Assembly (NCBI GenBank): GCA_017391665.1
Contig: JAFOXS010000343.1
Location: forward strand, 1 to 16,983
Length of the DNA: 16,983 bases
Direction of reading: 5' to 3'
Origin: Alistipes sp.
GTDB lineage: Bacteria; Bacteroidota; Bacteroidia; Bacteroidales; Rikenellaceae
The position numbers were made by a program, and so were the translations under genes. This document shows positions 1 through 5,996 of the stretch, in pieces. Position 1 is the stretch's first letter, and each line of letters opens with the position of its first letter. Under the pieces are notes generated by a model that saw only the letters and a program-made list of their open reading frames with translations, was not told the DNA's origin and ran no database searches.

Positions 1-36
1 GTTGTATCTTACTTGGATTCTACATCAAACCACAAC
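1..36 (-). CRISPR. CRISPR repeat, leader-proximal (array continues beyond window)
   Basis: This is a single 36-bp unit beginning GTTGTATC and ending CCACAAC on the plus strand, so the ends are inverted (GTTGT...ACAAC) as in many type II repeats. Positions 17-35 match the tracrRNA anti-repeat at 5104-5122 at 17 of 19 positions. That complementarity fixes the crRNA strand: the repeat reads GTTGTGGTTTG... on the minus strand, and the array is transcribed right to left, away from cas2. This copy is therefore the leader-proximal repeat, next to which new spacers would be inserted. Only one full copy is visible and no spacer lies in the window, so calling it a CRISPR repeat rests on the tracrRNA match and the cas genes rather than on seen periodicity. 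Confidence 0.88.
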
Positions 37-169
37 CTCGGGCATTATACTCATTGATTTTGTGCATCTTACACGCATTTGTCGCGTTAAAAAATCAACC
101 TTTTCACTCCGGAGAAGTGGATTTGATGCGATTTTTTCAATCCTACCGTATTTCAAAGAACAAATATAA
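37..169 (-). promoter_or_regulatory. CRISPR leader with candidate array promoter
   Basis: This is the AT-rich stretch between the cas2 stop codon and the first repeat. On the minus strand a TATATTTG -7 box (complement of 161-168) fits the Bacteroidetes TAnnTTTG consensus, but no convincing -33 TTTG sits 19-21 bp upstream. Transcription from it would begin near 155 and run through about 120 nt of leader into the array. An inverted repeat centred on CTCCGGAG lies near 105-118. A weak resemblance to the repeat at about 60-99 (shared ATCTTAC and CAAC) is too poor to count as a second repeat. The leader role is inferred from position and array polarity. Confidence 0.6.
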
Positions 170-508
170 CTAAAAAAATTCTAATTGTTGCGGCATTGAG
201 GGTTTTGCCCGCTCTACCTTACCCCAAAAATTCATGATTTCGCCATACTGCTTATCTGTAACACTCAAAATGCTCGTATATCCTGAAGGAGGCATTGATT
301 TGCGAACTCGGTTTATATGCACTTTCATATTCTCCTTCGAGGGGCAATGACGAACATAGACGGAATACTGCATCATCGTAAAACCGTCTTTCTCCAACGC
401 TTTGCGGAATTGTGCTGCATTGCGTCGTTCTGTTTTGGTTGTTGTCGGCAAATCAAAAAACACAAAGAGCCACATAATATGATAAGCATTTAAACGTAGT
501 TCCGACAT
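170..508 (-). CDS. cas2: CRISPR-associated endoribonuclease-family protein Cas2
   Basis: Cas2 is the small dimeric partner of Cas1 in spacer acquisition; it bridges two Cas1 dimers in the integration complex. The 112-residue protein has the ferredoxin-like Cas2 pattern: a first beta strand WLFVFFDLP with the conserved Asp at residue 19, a helix rich in Arg and Lys (residues 25-40), then a QYSVYVRHC strand typical of type II Cas2 proteins. Length is normal for the type II subfamily. Its ATG lies only two bases after the cas1 stop codon, so it is co-transcribed and probably translationally coupled with cas1. The gene is followed directly by the leader and array. No csn2 or cas4 is present, which points to subtype II-C. 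Confidence 0.95.
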   Translation of the reverse strand: MSELRLNAYHIMWLFVFFDLPTTTKTERRNAAQFRKALEKDGFTMMQYSVYVRHCPSKENMKVHINRVRKSMPPSGYTSILSVTDKQYGEIMNFWGKVERAKPSMPQQLEFF

Positions 509-510
509 AT

Positions 511-1398
511 CTATTCAAGCAAGGGGTATGAAATCTTTTTCTGAATACCGCTAAAACATTTAGCCAACGATGCTGAGGTCATCGTAAGCCCGACATCGAG
601 CGGACGTGTAATTTTCCCAAAGACCGTATCGGTGAACAACAAGCGCAATAACTGGGACTTCACATCTTTGGTCAGTTTCCGCTCTCCATTGGCATACAAA
701 TCAAAAACTATCTCATCCACATAGGGGCGATATGGCTCCATAATATCGTCAGCAAGAGGAAAAGCATTATAACGGTTGCGATGGAAGATACCAAAGGCAG
801 GGAATAGTCCTGACCCCATCAACGAGCGAGCAACAGCAGCACGGAGCAGAGTGTATCCGTAATTGAGCATATTGTTGGGCTCGACACCTTCACGAGAACG
901 GATAAAATCCTCTCCAAATAGTTCTCCCCAATAAATCTTTGCCGCTACGCCTTCGCGATTATCCGAATCTCCACTCTTGACGTTCGTATAATATGGTTTC
1001 AGTCTTTCGCCATTCTTCCCCAACTTATTCAGTAACGCCGCCTGATTGCGAATCTTTGCCTCTACAATCTGTTTCCACAAACCCTTTTTCAAAGGCTCAC
1101 TCGCTTCGATCTGGGCACGATAACTCTCGCCCTGCGTTTTGTTTGAGTCGAGATTCATCAACATAGCATTGGGCATAAAGTTGTCGCCACAGAAAATTAC
1201 TGCTACATTATTATCCGACAACGCATTAAGCAATGGTAATGTGATACTGGTCTGCTGATGCTCCAATATCACAAAACCAATATCCTCAATCGGCACACTA
1301 CGCTGCATGTCGGGCATCTCCTTGGTGTTAATAATCATCTGATTATTACGGAGGCTCAGACAGAATGGTGTTGAGAAAAACAACGCTTTCTTTAACAT
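511..1398 (-). CDS. cas1: CRISPR-associated integrase Cas1 (type II)
   Basis: Cas1 is the metal-dependent integrase that inserts new spacers next to the leader. The protein has 295 residues, usual for type II Cas1. The three metal ligands of the family are visible: Glu149 in the NREGVAAKIYW motif, His206 in FGIFHRNRYNAF, and Glu221 in the LADDIMEPYRP motif. The spacing matches that known for the Streptococcus pyogenes protein as I remember it (E149/H205/E220). The N-terminal beta-domain (about residues 1-85) contains the ILEHQQTSITLP segment characteristic of Cas1. The start codon is five bases after the cas9 stop, and cas2 follows after two bases, forming a tight cas9-cas1-cas2 operon. The motifs look intact, so adaptation is probably functional. 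Confidence 0.96.
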   Translation of the reverse strand: MLKKALFFSTPFCLSLRNNQMIINTKEMPDMQRSVPIEDIGFVILEHQQTSITLPLLNALSDNNVAVIFCGDNFMPNAMLMNLDSNKTQGESYRAQIEASEPLKKGLWKQIVEAKIRNQAALLNKLGKNGERLKPYYTNVKSGDSDNREGVAAKIYWGELFGEDFIRSREGVEPNNMLNYGYTLLRAAVARSLMGSGLFPAFGIFHRNRYNAFPLADDIMEPYRPYVDEIVFDLYANGERKLTKDVKSQLLRLLFTDTVFGKITRPLDVGLTMTSASLAKCFSGIQKKISYPLLE

Positions 1399-1403
1399 AG
1401 TCG

Positions 1404-4400
1404 CTATCGTTTGAATTTAATATCGCCTGTAACCGTCATGTCAAAGTCGTAGCCTTCGACATACATATTGAGATTGCCAAGTGTTAATCGCAATCTTGCA
1501 ACGGGATCCTTGAAATCTATTTGCGATACGCCCATTCCACATTCTGCACTAATCGCTTTATCATCGCGCGCTTCTTGATGGTACGTAAATCTTATACGAC
1601 CATCTCCGGCCATTCCTGTAACCTTATACAATCTCTTCGAGAGTTCTGCTCGGGTACAATCATACAATTCGTCCGCCGACTTCTCATAGAACAAGACCAT
1701 AGTTCCCGTGCGAAGGATACACTTCAACGGGTAACCATCCTTATCGGATTGCGGGACAAGATCGTAGCGAGAGGTCTTGCCATTAAAGAACTTCGCCGCT
1801 TCCAGATTGTTGAGCAGACTGAATGAGCGTTTTGTCCTGCCCTTTGCATCAGTCCCTTCGTAGATGGCCATACAATAGTTGCCATCATTAGCCACATGAT
1901 AATTGCGCTTATACTCGAAGCGAGACTCATCACGATGTTTCTTCAACTTGATGGGTTGTGTTACGCTGGGAGTGAAGATTCGCACCTTCTTGATATAAAC
2001 ACCCTTCGCCTCATTAAAGCAAATAGGCTTTGACATCGCCTCCTTGAAGCCTTCACGGCGGATAGCCGCCTCGACGCACTCGCGCACAGCATCATCAACA
2101 ATCTTCGCGACATCCGACTGCTGTAAAGAATCCAAAGATTTACGAACAACGTATTTTATCTCATCGTCACGCTTAATTGCGCCATAGAATGTCTGCTGAT
2201 GTAACGACGCACGTGCCGTATGGCCCTGAACATATTTTATCTCACCGTGCGCATTACGCTGAATCTTGCCACGAACACGTAAAGCCTTCTTGCCCAGCTT
2301 GGGCATATTATCGGGTGTGTGGTGCGACACCAGCAACTCATTCGCTACGGCTTTGACATCCTCGGTAAACGTAGGCCACGGCTTGGCGAAAGCAGGTTTA
2401 GGTGCAACGCCACGCTCATACAGCTCAACCTCTGACACATAGTGCGCCCAATCCTGATACTCCTTACCCCCGATGCAAGCAATAGTAATAGCATCCACGC
2501 AATGATGAACGTGATTTACACGTGCCTTCTTCTCATAATCATCCTGCAATCCCCACGCCTTGCGGAAATCAGAAGTTGTTTCGCCCTTGACAACATATAT
2601 CTTTTCAAATACGGTTTTGAGGTACATACGGGCATACTTTCCGATAATGCCAATATCTACACCCTGACGATTGCTGAAGCCTTCGGGTACCTCGGTCATC
2701 GTAAAGCGTTGCAGTTTGCTCTGCCAATATTGCAGTTGCTCTTGCAGATAGTGACGTCTAACGATCGCCTTATCCTTTGTATCTTTCATTACAGATTTGG
2801 CATTTTTGTTTTGTGTCGCAATCTGCTTATGTAAATCCTCTATCTTCTCCTGCCAGCCGAGCATCTCAAGACGAGCCATAATCTCGGCATAATTAGCCAA
2901 TTCAGACGGCAACTTCGCCCTCTTTACATCGCGGTTAAACCTACATTGACAAAGAGTCTTATTCGCTTGCGAATTGTCTCCACCACGAGAACGAGGCACG
3001 GTATGCTCAATATCGTACTTGGGATTTGACCCTATAAAATCACTAATACTGATCTGATTGCCTGTATATAAACACAAATGATTCTGCTCCTCCCAAAGTT
3101 GATACTTCAGAATATCATCATCGGTAGGGGTAATATCAGTACCGCACTCCTCTCGGAATAGCTTGATTATCTCATCTGCATATTTCTTGTGTCGAGCCTC
3201 ATTGTCGCGCTGATACTGCTCTATGGCCTTACGTTTGTTGGCGGTATTCAGGCCACGTGCGAACTCGATATTGATTTTGGTATAGCGATCTATCTTGCCA
3301 TCACGCAAGAGCTGATTAACGAGTGCTCGCAAACGGAACAACGCTCGCATCACCATAGGATTACGAATGGATGATGTGCGAGGAGAACCAAGTTGAAGAA
3401 TTCCATCCTCATTTGGGATAGCGTCCTTGTAGAGTTCTATCATTGATGGATGATACATCTTTTTGATATTGATCTGCTCATCAGTCAATCCAAAATCTCT
3501 CAAACAAGAGTATATTGCACGCTCCTTGGTATCATATTTATCATAGGGATTTGGCTTATATTCCGAAATGGTCAAAGCGACATTCTCTACAATAGTTGCT
3601 CGTTGTTGCTCATCGCGCCAAACATCCGACGGAACGACAGATGACAGGTTAGCCAAGAAAACAGCCTCATCGTAGCGATAACCCTGACGCAAGAATGGCA
3701 ACATCTTATTTATAGCGTTGAGACTCAAAGCAGCATAATCTTGAGGCCTTTTGATTTTCACAAACGCATCAGCCTGTTCTGGGAGTAACTGCAAATTCAA
3801 AAGTGCCCATTCGCGTAATTTGTCATCATCATCAAATGAAAATAGAACGTGCCAAATATCATTGAGTATCTGTTCTGATGTTTTACCGTCGCCCTTAATA
3901 TATAGACTACAAACCTCTGATAACCAATCATCTCCAAATATACCACACAGTGCTCCGGTCACGGGGCTACCTGAAACTGACTGCGACATTCGGTAATTGA
4001 ATTTATATGGGGCATCACAACGATCATCTTTATAGGCATATGCCCCCTTCTTCTTGCCAGCGATAGCCTTGGCAATATCTTCAAAGTCAAACTGCGCCTT
4101 GCTTTTACGATAAAATAGAGGCAATATTTTCTCTATCTCTTCGGCAGATAATCTTCTATCGTTAACCTTGATGTTGTTGATAAAAGACCACATCCTAAAC
4201 TCCTCAAAACGAGGATGAGACACCGGACAACGTGCCTTATTCTTTTCAAATGTACAATGGCCTACCAATCCCTTTTGAGACTTTAACTGACGTTGGTAGA
4301 ATATTGCTCGATGCAAAGCCTTTTGTAACGACTCTGATAGATTTTGCTTCTCACATATAGCCTTGAATTCCGCTTCAAGATGCTCCTTTCGGGCGGTATA

Positions 4401-5033
4401 GTGCTGACGAATTTTATCTTTTGACTGATACAGCCTATAAAAATATTCTCCCAAATATTTGCATCCACTATTGCTCATCTCCTCAGAAAGAGCACTTATG
4501 GATGTTTTAACCTCGCCGCTATCGTTATCTTCCGACTGATCTTTTCGATTACTTAGAAAACCTCTGCGTTGAGCCAAGTGATATAACGCACGGCCTAATG
4601 TGCGGCGGTCGGATTTCCTGGATAGATCAAGAGATGTTGACAACGAGATATAACGATCGTAATACGGATTCTTATCTACATTATCGTCTGTCCGTTGCCA
4701 CGCAAGAAACTCCTCATCCATTGGATATTGTTTGTCATAGCGCCAGGCATCAAGTTGTACATCAGTAAGCAGAGGGCACATATCGTTAGCGATAAGCACC
4801 TTTAGTAACTCGATCTTACGCAGTCTTCGGCGAAAATAGTGGCGGCGTAAAGCTCTCGAATTAGTGCGGATTTTAACCATCGGCTCCTCTCCGGACTTCG
4901 TTCTATTCACTCCCTCCTGGAAAATATCTACACCTCGATCCAACAGCACACTTCCACTCTCTGTTCGCTCTGTTATAGCCCAACCAATTGAATTGGTTCC
5001 AAGGTCTAATCCTAATATCTTTGCCATACGCAT
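1404..5033 (-). CDS. cas9: CRISPR RNA-guided endonuclease Cas9 (type II-C)
   Basis: Cas9 is the effector nuclease that cuts DNA matching the crRNA, using the tracrRNA at 5099-5182. The protein has about 1209 residues. Visible parts: RuvC-I with Asp10 in ILGLDLGTNSIGWA; an Arg-rich bridge helix at about residues 54-80; RuvC-II with Glu590 in KINIEFARG; HNH with Glu676-His677 in YDIEHTVPRS and Asn700 in CRFNRD, 23 residues after the His as in known Cas9; and RuvC-III with His844 and Asp847 in HHCVDAI. All catalytic positions are filled, although the residue before the HNH His is Glu rather than Asp. The remaining C-terminal third should hold the PAM-interacting domain; the PAM cannot be read from the sequence. 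The start is ATG at 5033, or at 5027 two codons later. An upstream in-frame ATG at 5084 would read through the divergent promoter region and is unlikely. The gene is AT-richer than the genes right of the tRNA. Confidence 0.96.
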   Translation of the reverse strand: MRMAKILGLDLGTNSIGWAITERTESGSVLLDRGVDIFQEGVNRTKSGEEPMVKIRTNSRALRRHYFRRRLRKIELLKVLIANDMCPLLTDVQLDAWRYDKQYPMDEEFLAWQRTDDNVDKNPYYDRYISLSTSLDLSRKSDRRTLGRALYHLAQRRGFLSNRKDQSEDNDSGEVKTSISALSEEMSNSGCKYLGEYFYRLYQSKDKIRQHYTARKEHLEAEFKAICEKQNLSESLQKALHRAIFYQRQLKSQKGLVGHCTFEKNKARCPVSHPRFEEFRMWSFINNIKVNDRRLSAEEIEKILPLFYRKSKAQFDFEDIAKAIAGKKKGAYAYKDDRCDAPYKFNYRMSQSVSGSPVTGALCGIFGDDWLSEVCSLYIKGDGKTSEQILNDIWHVLFSFDDDDKLREWALLNLQLLPEQADAFVKIKRPQDYAALSLNAINKMLPFLRQGYRYDEAVFLANLSSVVPSDVWRDEQQRATIVENVALTISEYKPNPYDKYDTKERAIYSCLRDFGLTDEQINIKKMYHPSMIELYKDAIPNEDGILQLGSPRTSSIRNPMVMRALFRLRALVNQLLRDGKIDRYTKINIEFARGLNTANKRKAIEQYQRDNEARHKKYADEIIKLFREECGTDITPTDDDILKYQLWEEQNHLCLYTGNQISISDFIGSNPKYDIEHTVPRSRGGDNSQANKTLCQCRFNRDVKRAKLPSELANYAEIMARLEMLGWQEKIEDLHKQIATQNKNAKSVMKDTKDKAIVRRHYLQEQLQYWQSKLQRFTMTEVPEGFSNRQGVDIGIIGKYARMYLKTVFEKIYVVKGETTSDFRKAWGLQDDYEKKARVNHVHHCVDAITIACIGGKEYQDWAHYVSEVELYERGVAPKPAFAKPWPTFTEDVKAVANELLVSHHTPDNMPKLGKKALRVRGKIQRNAHGEIKYVQGHTARASLHQQTFYGAIKRDDEIKYVVRKSLDSLQQSDVAKIVDDAVRECVEAAIRREGFKEAMSKPICFNEAKGVYIKKVRIFTPSVTQPIKLKKHRDESRFEYKRNYHVANDGNYCMAIYEGTDAKGRTKRSFSLLNNLEAAKFFNGKTSRYDLVPQSDKDGYPLKCILRTGTMVLFYEKSADELYDCTRAELSKRLYKVTGMAGDGRIRFTYHQEARDDKAISAECGMGVSQIDFKDPVARLRLTLGNLNMYVEGYDFDMTVTGDIKFKR

Positions 5034-5062
5034 ATGATTTTTCGTAAATTTACGCAAAATAC
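5034..5062 (-). promoter_or_regulatory. cas9 upstream region with 12-bp palindrome
   Basis: This short region must carry the cas9 promoter, because the tracrRNA is transcribed in the opposite direction from just beyond it. It includes a perfect 12-bp palindrome CGTAAATTTACG at 5043-5054, ten bases upstream of the ATG. On the minus strand TAAATTTA (7 of 8 to TAnnTTTG) and TATTTTG at 5061-5055 are both possible -7 boxes, so the 5' untranslated region would be very short. No Shine-Dalgarno sequence is visible. A regulator binding site is an inference from symmetry. Confidence 0.4.
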
Positions 5063-5093
5063 TTTGATATATCGATATAAACACTTAATTTTG
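5063..5093 (+). promoter_or_regulatory. tracrRNA promoter (Bacteroidetes type)
   Basis: TTTG at 5063-5066 and TAATTTTG at 5086-5093 are separated by 19 bp. This matches the Bacteroidetes -33 TTTG / -7 TAnnTTTG promoter. The predicted start is near 5099, exactly where the anti-repeat begins. A perfect 12-bp palindrome TATATCGATATA fills 5068-5079, inside the spacer between the two boxes. Confidence 0.8.
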
Positions 5094-5098
5094 TTGTG

Positions 5099-5182
5099 TA
5101 AGAATTCTACATCTTACCACAATAAGGCTATATGCCGAAGGTCATAGACCTATATTCCCCGCGTACTCCGTGGGGATTTTTT
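5099..5182 (+). ncRNA. tracrRNA of the type II-C system
   Basis: The tracrRNA pairs with the crRNA repeat and anchors the guide in Cas9. The anti-repeat at 5104-5122 reads ATTCTACATC, then TT, then ACCACAA. The CRISPR repeat (17-35, same strand) reads the same except AA in place of TT, so the duplex would be 10 bp, a 2-nt internal bulge, then 7 bp, the usual bulged crRNA:tracrRNA helix. After it come a small stem GGC/GCC (5126-5136), a stem AGGTC/GACCT with loop ATA (5139-5151), and a terminator stem (5157-5175) followed by six Ts. The start is set by the promoter at 5063-5093. At about 84 nt it is compact. It is transcribed divergently from cas9. Confidence 0.9.
5157..5182 (+). terminator. 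tracrRNA terminator, also its 3' hairpin
   Basis: CCCCGCG (5157-5163) pairs with CGTGGGG (5169-5175) over 7 bp, including one G-T wobble, with a 5-nt loop and then ATTTTTT. In the mature tracrRNA this stem probably remains as the last Cas9-bound hairpin. Confidence 0.85.
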
Positions 5183-5218
5183 ATGACGACTATAATCTAA
5201 AGATAACATGCTGACAAC

Positions 5219-5249
5219 TTGCATTTTACAATAAAATATTGTATATTTG
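5219..5249 (+). promoter_or_regulatory. Promoter for a small RNA
   Basis: TTG at 5219-5221 and TATATTTG at 5242-5249 lie 20 bp apart, a good Bacteroidetes promoter. It points into a region with no open reading frame and predicts a start near 5255. It lies 37 bp beyond the tracrRNA T-run, so it is a separate transcription unit. Confidence 0.65.
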
Positions 5250-5254
5250 TAATC

Positions 5255-5378
5255 GGAATTAGGTGCGAAAAAGGTTTGTATATCATCATTTTTAGACTCA
5301 TTAACACCGTATTCCATCTTTAATCGGCATTATTCAGGCCTCGCAGAGAAATCCAGCTTTGCGAGGTCTGTTGTTTTT
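5255..5378 (+). ncRNA. Candidate small non-coding RNA, unknown family
   Basis: I do not recognise this RNA. The case for it is structural: a promoter ends at 5249, a strong terminator ends at about 5378, and the roughly 120 nt between have no credible reading frame. Within it, GGAAT-TA-GGTG (5255-5265) can pair with CACC-GT-ATTCC (5305-5315), nine base pairs around a 2x2 internal loop. Inside that, AAAAA (5268-5272) faces TTTTT (5289-5293). The hexamer AATCGG occurs at 5251 and again at 5322. It is not the tracrRNA and shows no convincing complementarity to the CRISPR repeat. It may be a housekeeping regulatory RNA or belong to the CRISPR island; the sequence does not decide. Confidence 0.5.
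5336..5378 (+). terminator. Rho-independent terminator of the small RNA
   Basis: AGGCCTCGCA (5336-5345) pairs with TGCGAGGTCT (5360-5369) over 10 bp with one G-T wobble. A 14-nt loop and GTTGTTTTT follow. It is clearly stronger than chance and has no upstream protein gene to serve on this strand. Confidence 0.75.
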
Positions 5379-5496
5379 ATGGAGTTGGTTAGGCTAACTA
5401 TTTGATAACCTTATTGAGATCACAAATTATGACCTCAAATGCACAGCGTGGTAAGCGTTCATAGATGCCTTATCCGATTGGATATAAGAAATAGAG

Positions 5497-5550
5497 TGGA
5501 CAAACTTTTCCGAAGGGTCTAAATTTAAGCCCTTCGAATAAGTCTGTCCA
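5497..5550. repeat. 22-bp imperfect inverted repeat flanked by TAGA
   Basis: The arms are 5497-5518 (starts TGGACA, ends CGAAGGGT) and 5529-5550 (starts GCCCTTCG, ends TGTCCA). They match at 18 of 22 positions and are separated by a 10-bp AT-rich centre. TAGA occurs immediately outside, at 5492-5495 (one base before the arm) and 5551-5554, which would fit a 4-bp target duplication. There is no T-run, so it is not an ordinary terminator. It may be fused ends of a deleted insertion sequence, a very short MITE, or a structured RNA element. Confidence 0.6.
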
Positions 5551-5701
5551 TAGAATCACTAAGACATAACTTCTGAATATTTAGGATAACTTTTATATTA
5601 ACCAGCAGTAGAATTTTCTTTGATTTTGTCCCACTTTTTGTCCCCTATGGGTAAAAGAGAGAATGAAAGGCATAGCCAACTATCTGATTATTAAGCCTCA
5701 G

Positions 5702-5773
5702 GCTGAATTAGCTCAGTGGTAGAGCACTTCACTCGTAATGAAGGGGTCCCGAGTTCAAGTCTCGGATTCAGCT
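5702..5773 (+). tRNA. tRNA-Thr (anticodon CGT)
   Basis: This is a full cloverleaf of 72 nt. The acceptor stem GCTGAAT (5702-5708) pairs with ATTCAGC (5766-5772). The D-arm is GCTCAGTGGTAGAGC. The anticodon stem CTTCA/TGAAG encloses CTCGTAA with anticodon CGT, which reads the Thr codon ACG. The T-arm is CCGAG-TTCAAGT-CTCGG. CCA is not encoded. The 3' end is duplicated downstream (5920-5946), so this gene has probably been used as an integration target. No clear promoter box was identified directly upstream. Confidence 0.95.
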
Positions 5774-5774
5774 C
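5748..5774 (+). repeat. 27-bp direct repeat, copy 1 (3' end of tRNA-Thr)
   Basis: Bases 5748-5774 span the T-arm, the 3' acceptor strand and one base past the tRNA. They recur identically at 5920-5946. Tyrosine-integrase elements typically use such tRNA 3' ends as attachment sites and leave a copy at each end. Confidence 0.8.
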
Positions 5775-5783
5775 TGGATAGGG

Positions 5784-5815
5784 AAACGGTAGCGTAATGC
5801 TACCGTTTTGCTTTT
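5784..5815 (+). terminator. tRNA-Thr terminator
   Basis: AAACGGTAGC (5784-5793) and GCTACCGTTT (5799-5808) form a perfect 10-bp stem with loop GTAAT, followed by TGCTTTT. It ends the tRNA transcript about 10 nt after the mature 3' end. Confidence 0.85.
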
Positions 5816-5841
5816 CAATGTATGTGGTTGGGTATGAATGA

Positions 5842-5874
5842 GGGGCCCCGAAGTCTCCCTTTGATAAAGGGAGA
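5842..5874. repeat. REP/MITE-like palindromic element
   Basis: TCTCCCTTT (5854-5862), GAT, then AAAGGGAGA (5866-5874) make a perfect 9-bp stem with a 3-nt loop, preceded by the palindrome GGGGCCCC (5842-5849). Related 'TCTCCCTTT...AAAGGGAGA' hairpins occur in many copies in intergenic DNA of some bacteria, from general memory. It lies between the two tRNA-derived repeats. Copy number in this genome cannot be judged from the window. Confidence 0.6.
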
Positions 5875-5919
5875 TTTAGAGGGAATGTAAACATAAGTCC
5901 CAGCGGGATGCACCGCATC

Positions 5920-5946
5920 CCCGAGTTCAAGTCTCGGATTCAGCTC
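5920..5946 (+). repeat. 27-bp direct repeat, copy 2 (att-like tRNA 3' end)
   Basis: This is an exact copy of the tRNA-Thr 3' end at 5748-5774, 172 bp downstream. The sequence before it is not tRNA 5' sequence but a hairpin GGGATGC-ACC-GCATCCC (5905-5921), so it cannot be a functional tRNA. With only 145 bp between the copies and no gene, it looks like a scar left after most of an integrated element was lost. A decayed tandem tRNA copy is the alternative. Confidence 0.65.
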
Positions 5947-5980
5947 AAAAAAAAGTCTGCCCAGATAGGCAGACCTCTTT
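5947..5980 (-). terminator. Terminator of the esterase gene
   Basis: GTCTGCC (5955-5961) and GGCAGAC (5968-5974) form a 7-bp stem with a 6-nt loop. On the minus strand it is followed by eight Ts (A-run at 5947-5954). It sits just downstream of the esterase stop codon at 5997. Confidence 0.8.
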
Positions 5981-5996
5981 TGTATTGTAGGTGATA

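Noticed and set aside
60..99. Possible second, degenerate CRISPR repeat sharing ATCTTAC, AAA and CAAC with the repeat at 1-36
   Set aside because: Only short blocks match and the spacing differs (about 40 versus 36 bases). Leader-proximal repeats are normally intact, so this is more likely leader sequence.
4982..4998. 17-bp palindrome AACCAATT-G-AATTGGTT near the cas9 start
   Set aside because: It encodes the conserved GTNSIGW residues of RuvC-I, so protein constraint explains it.
5034..5084. Longer Cas9 N-terminus starting at the ATG at 5084
   Set aside because: It would add 17 residues before the conserved ILGLDLGTNS start and overlap the -33 box and palindromes of the divergent tracrRNA promoter.
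5619..5697. Possible remnant of an integrase gene (minus-strand 26-codon frame with a QKVGQNQ stretch)
   Set aside because: Too short and without any integrase motif; no evidence beyond its position near the tRNA.
5905..5946. A second tRNA gene
   Set aside because: Only the T-arm and 3' acceptor half are present; there is no matching 5' acceptor strand, D-arm or anticodon arm.
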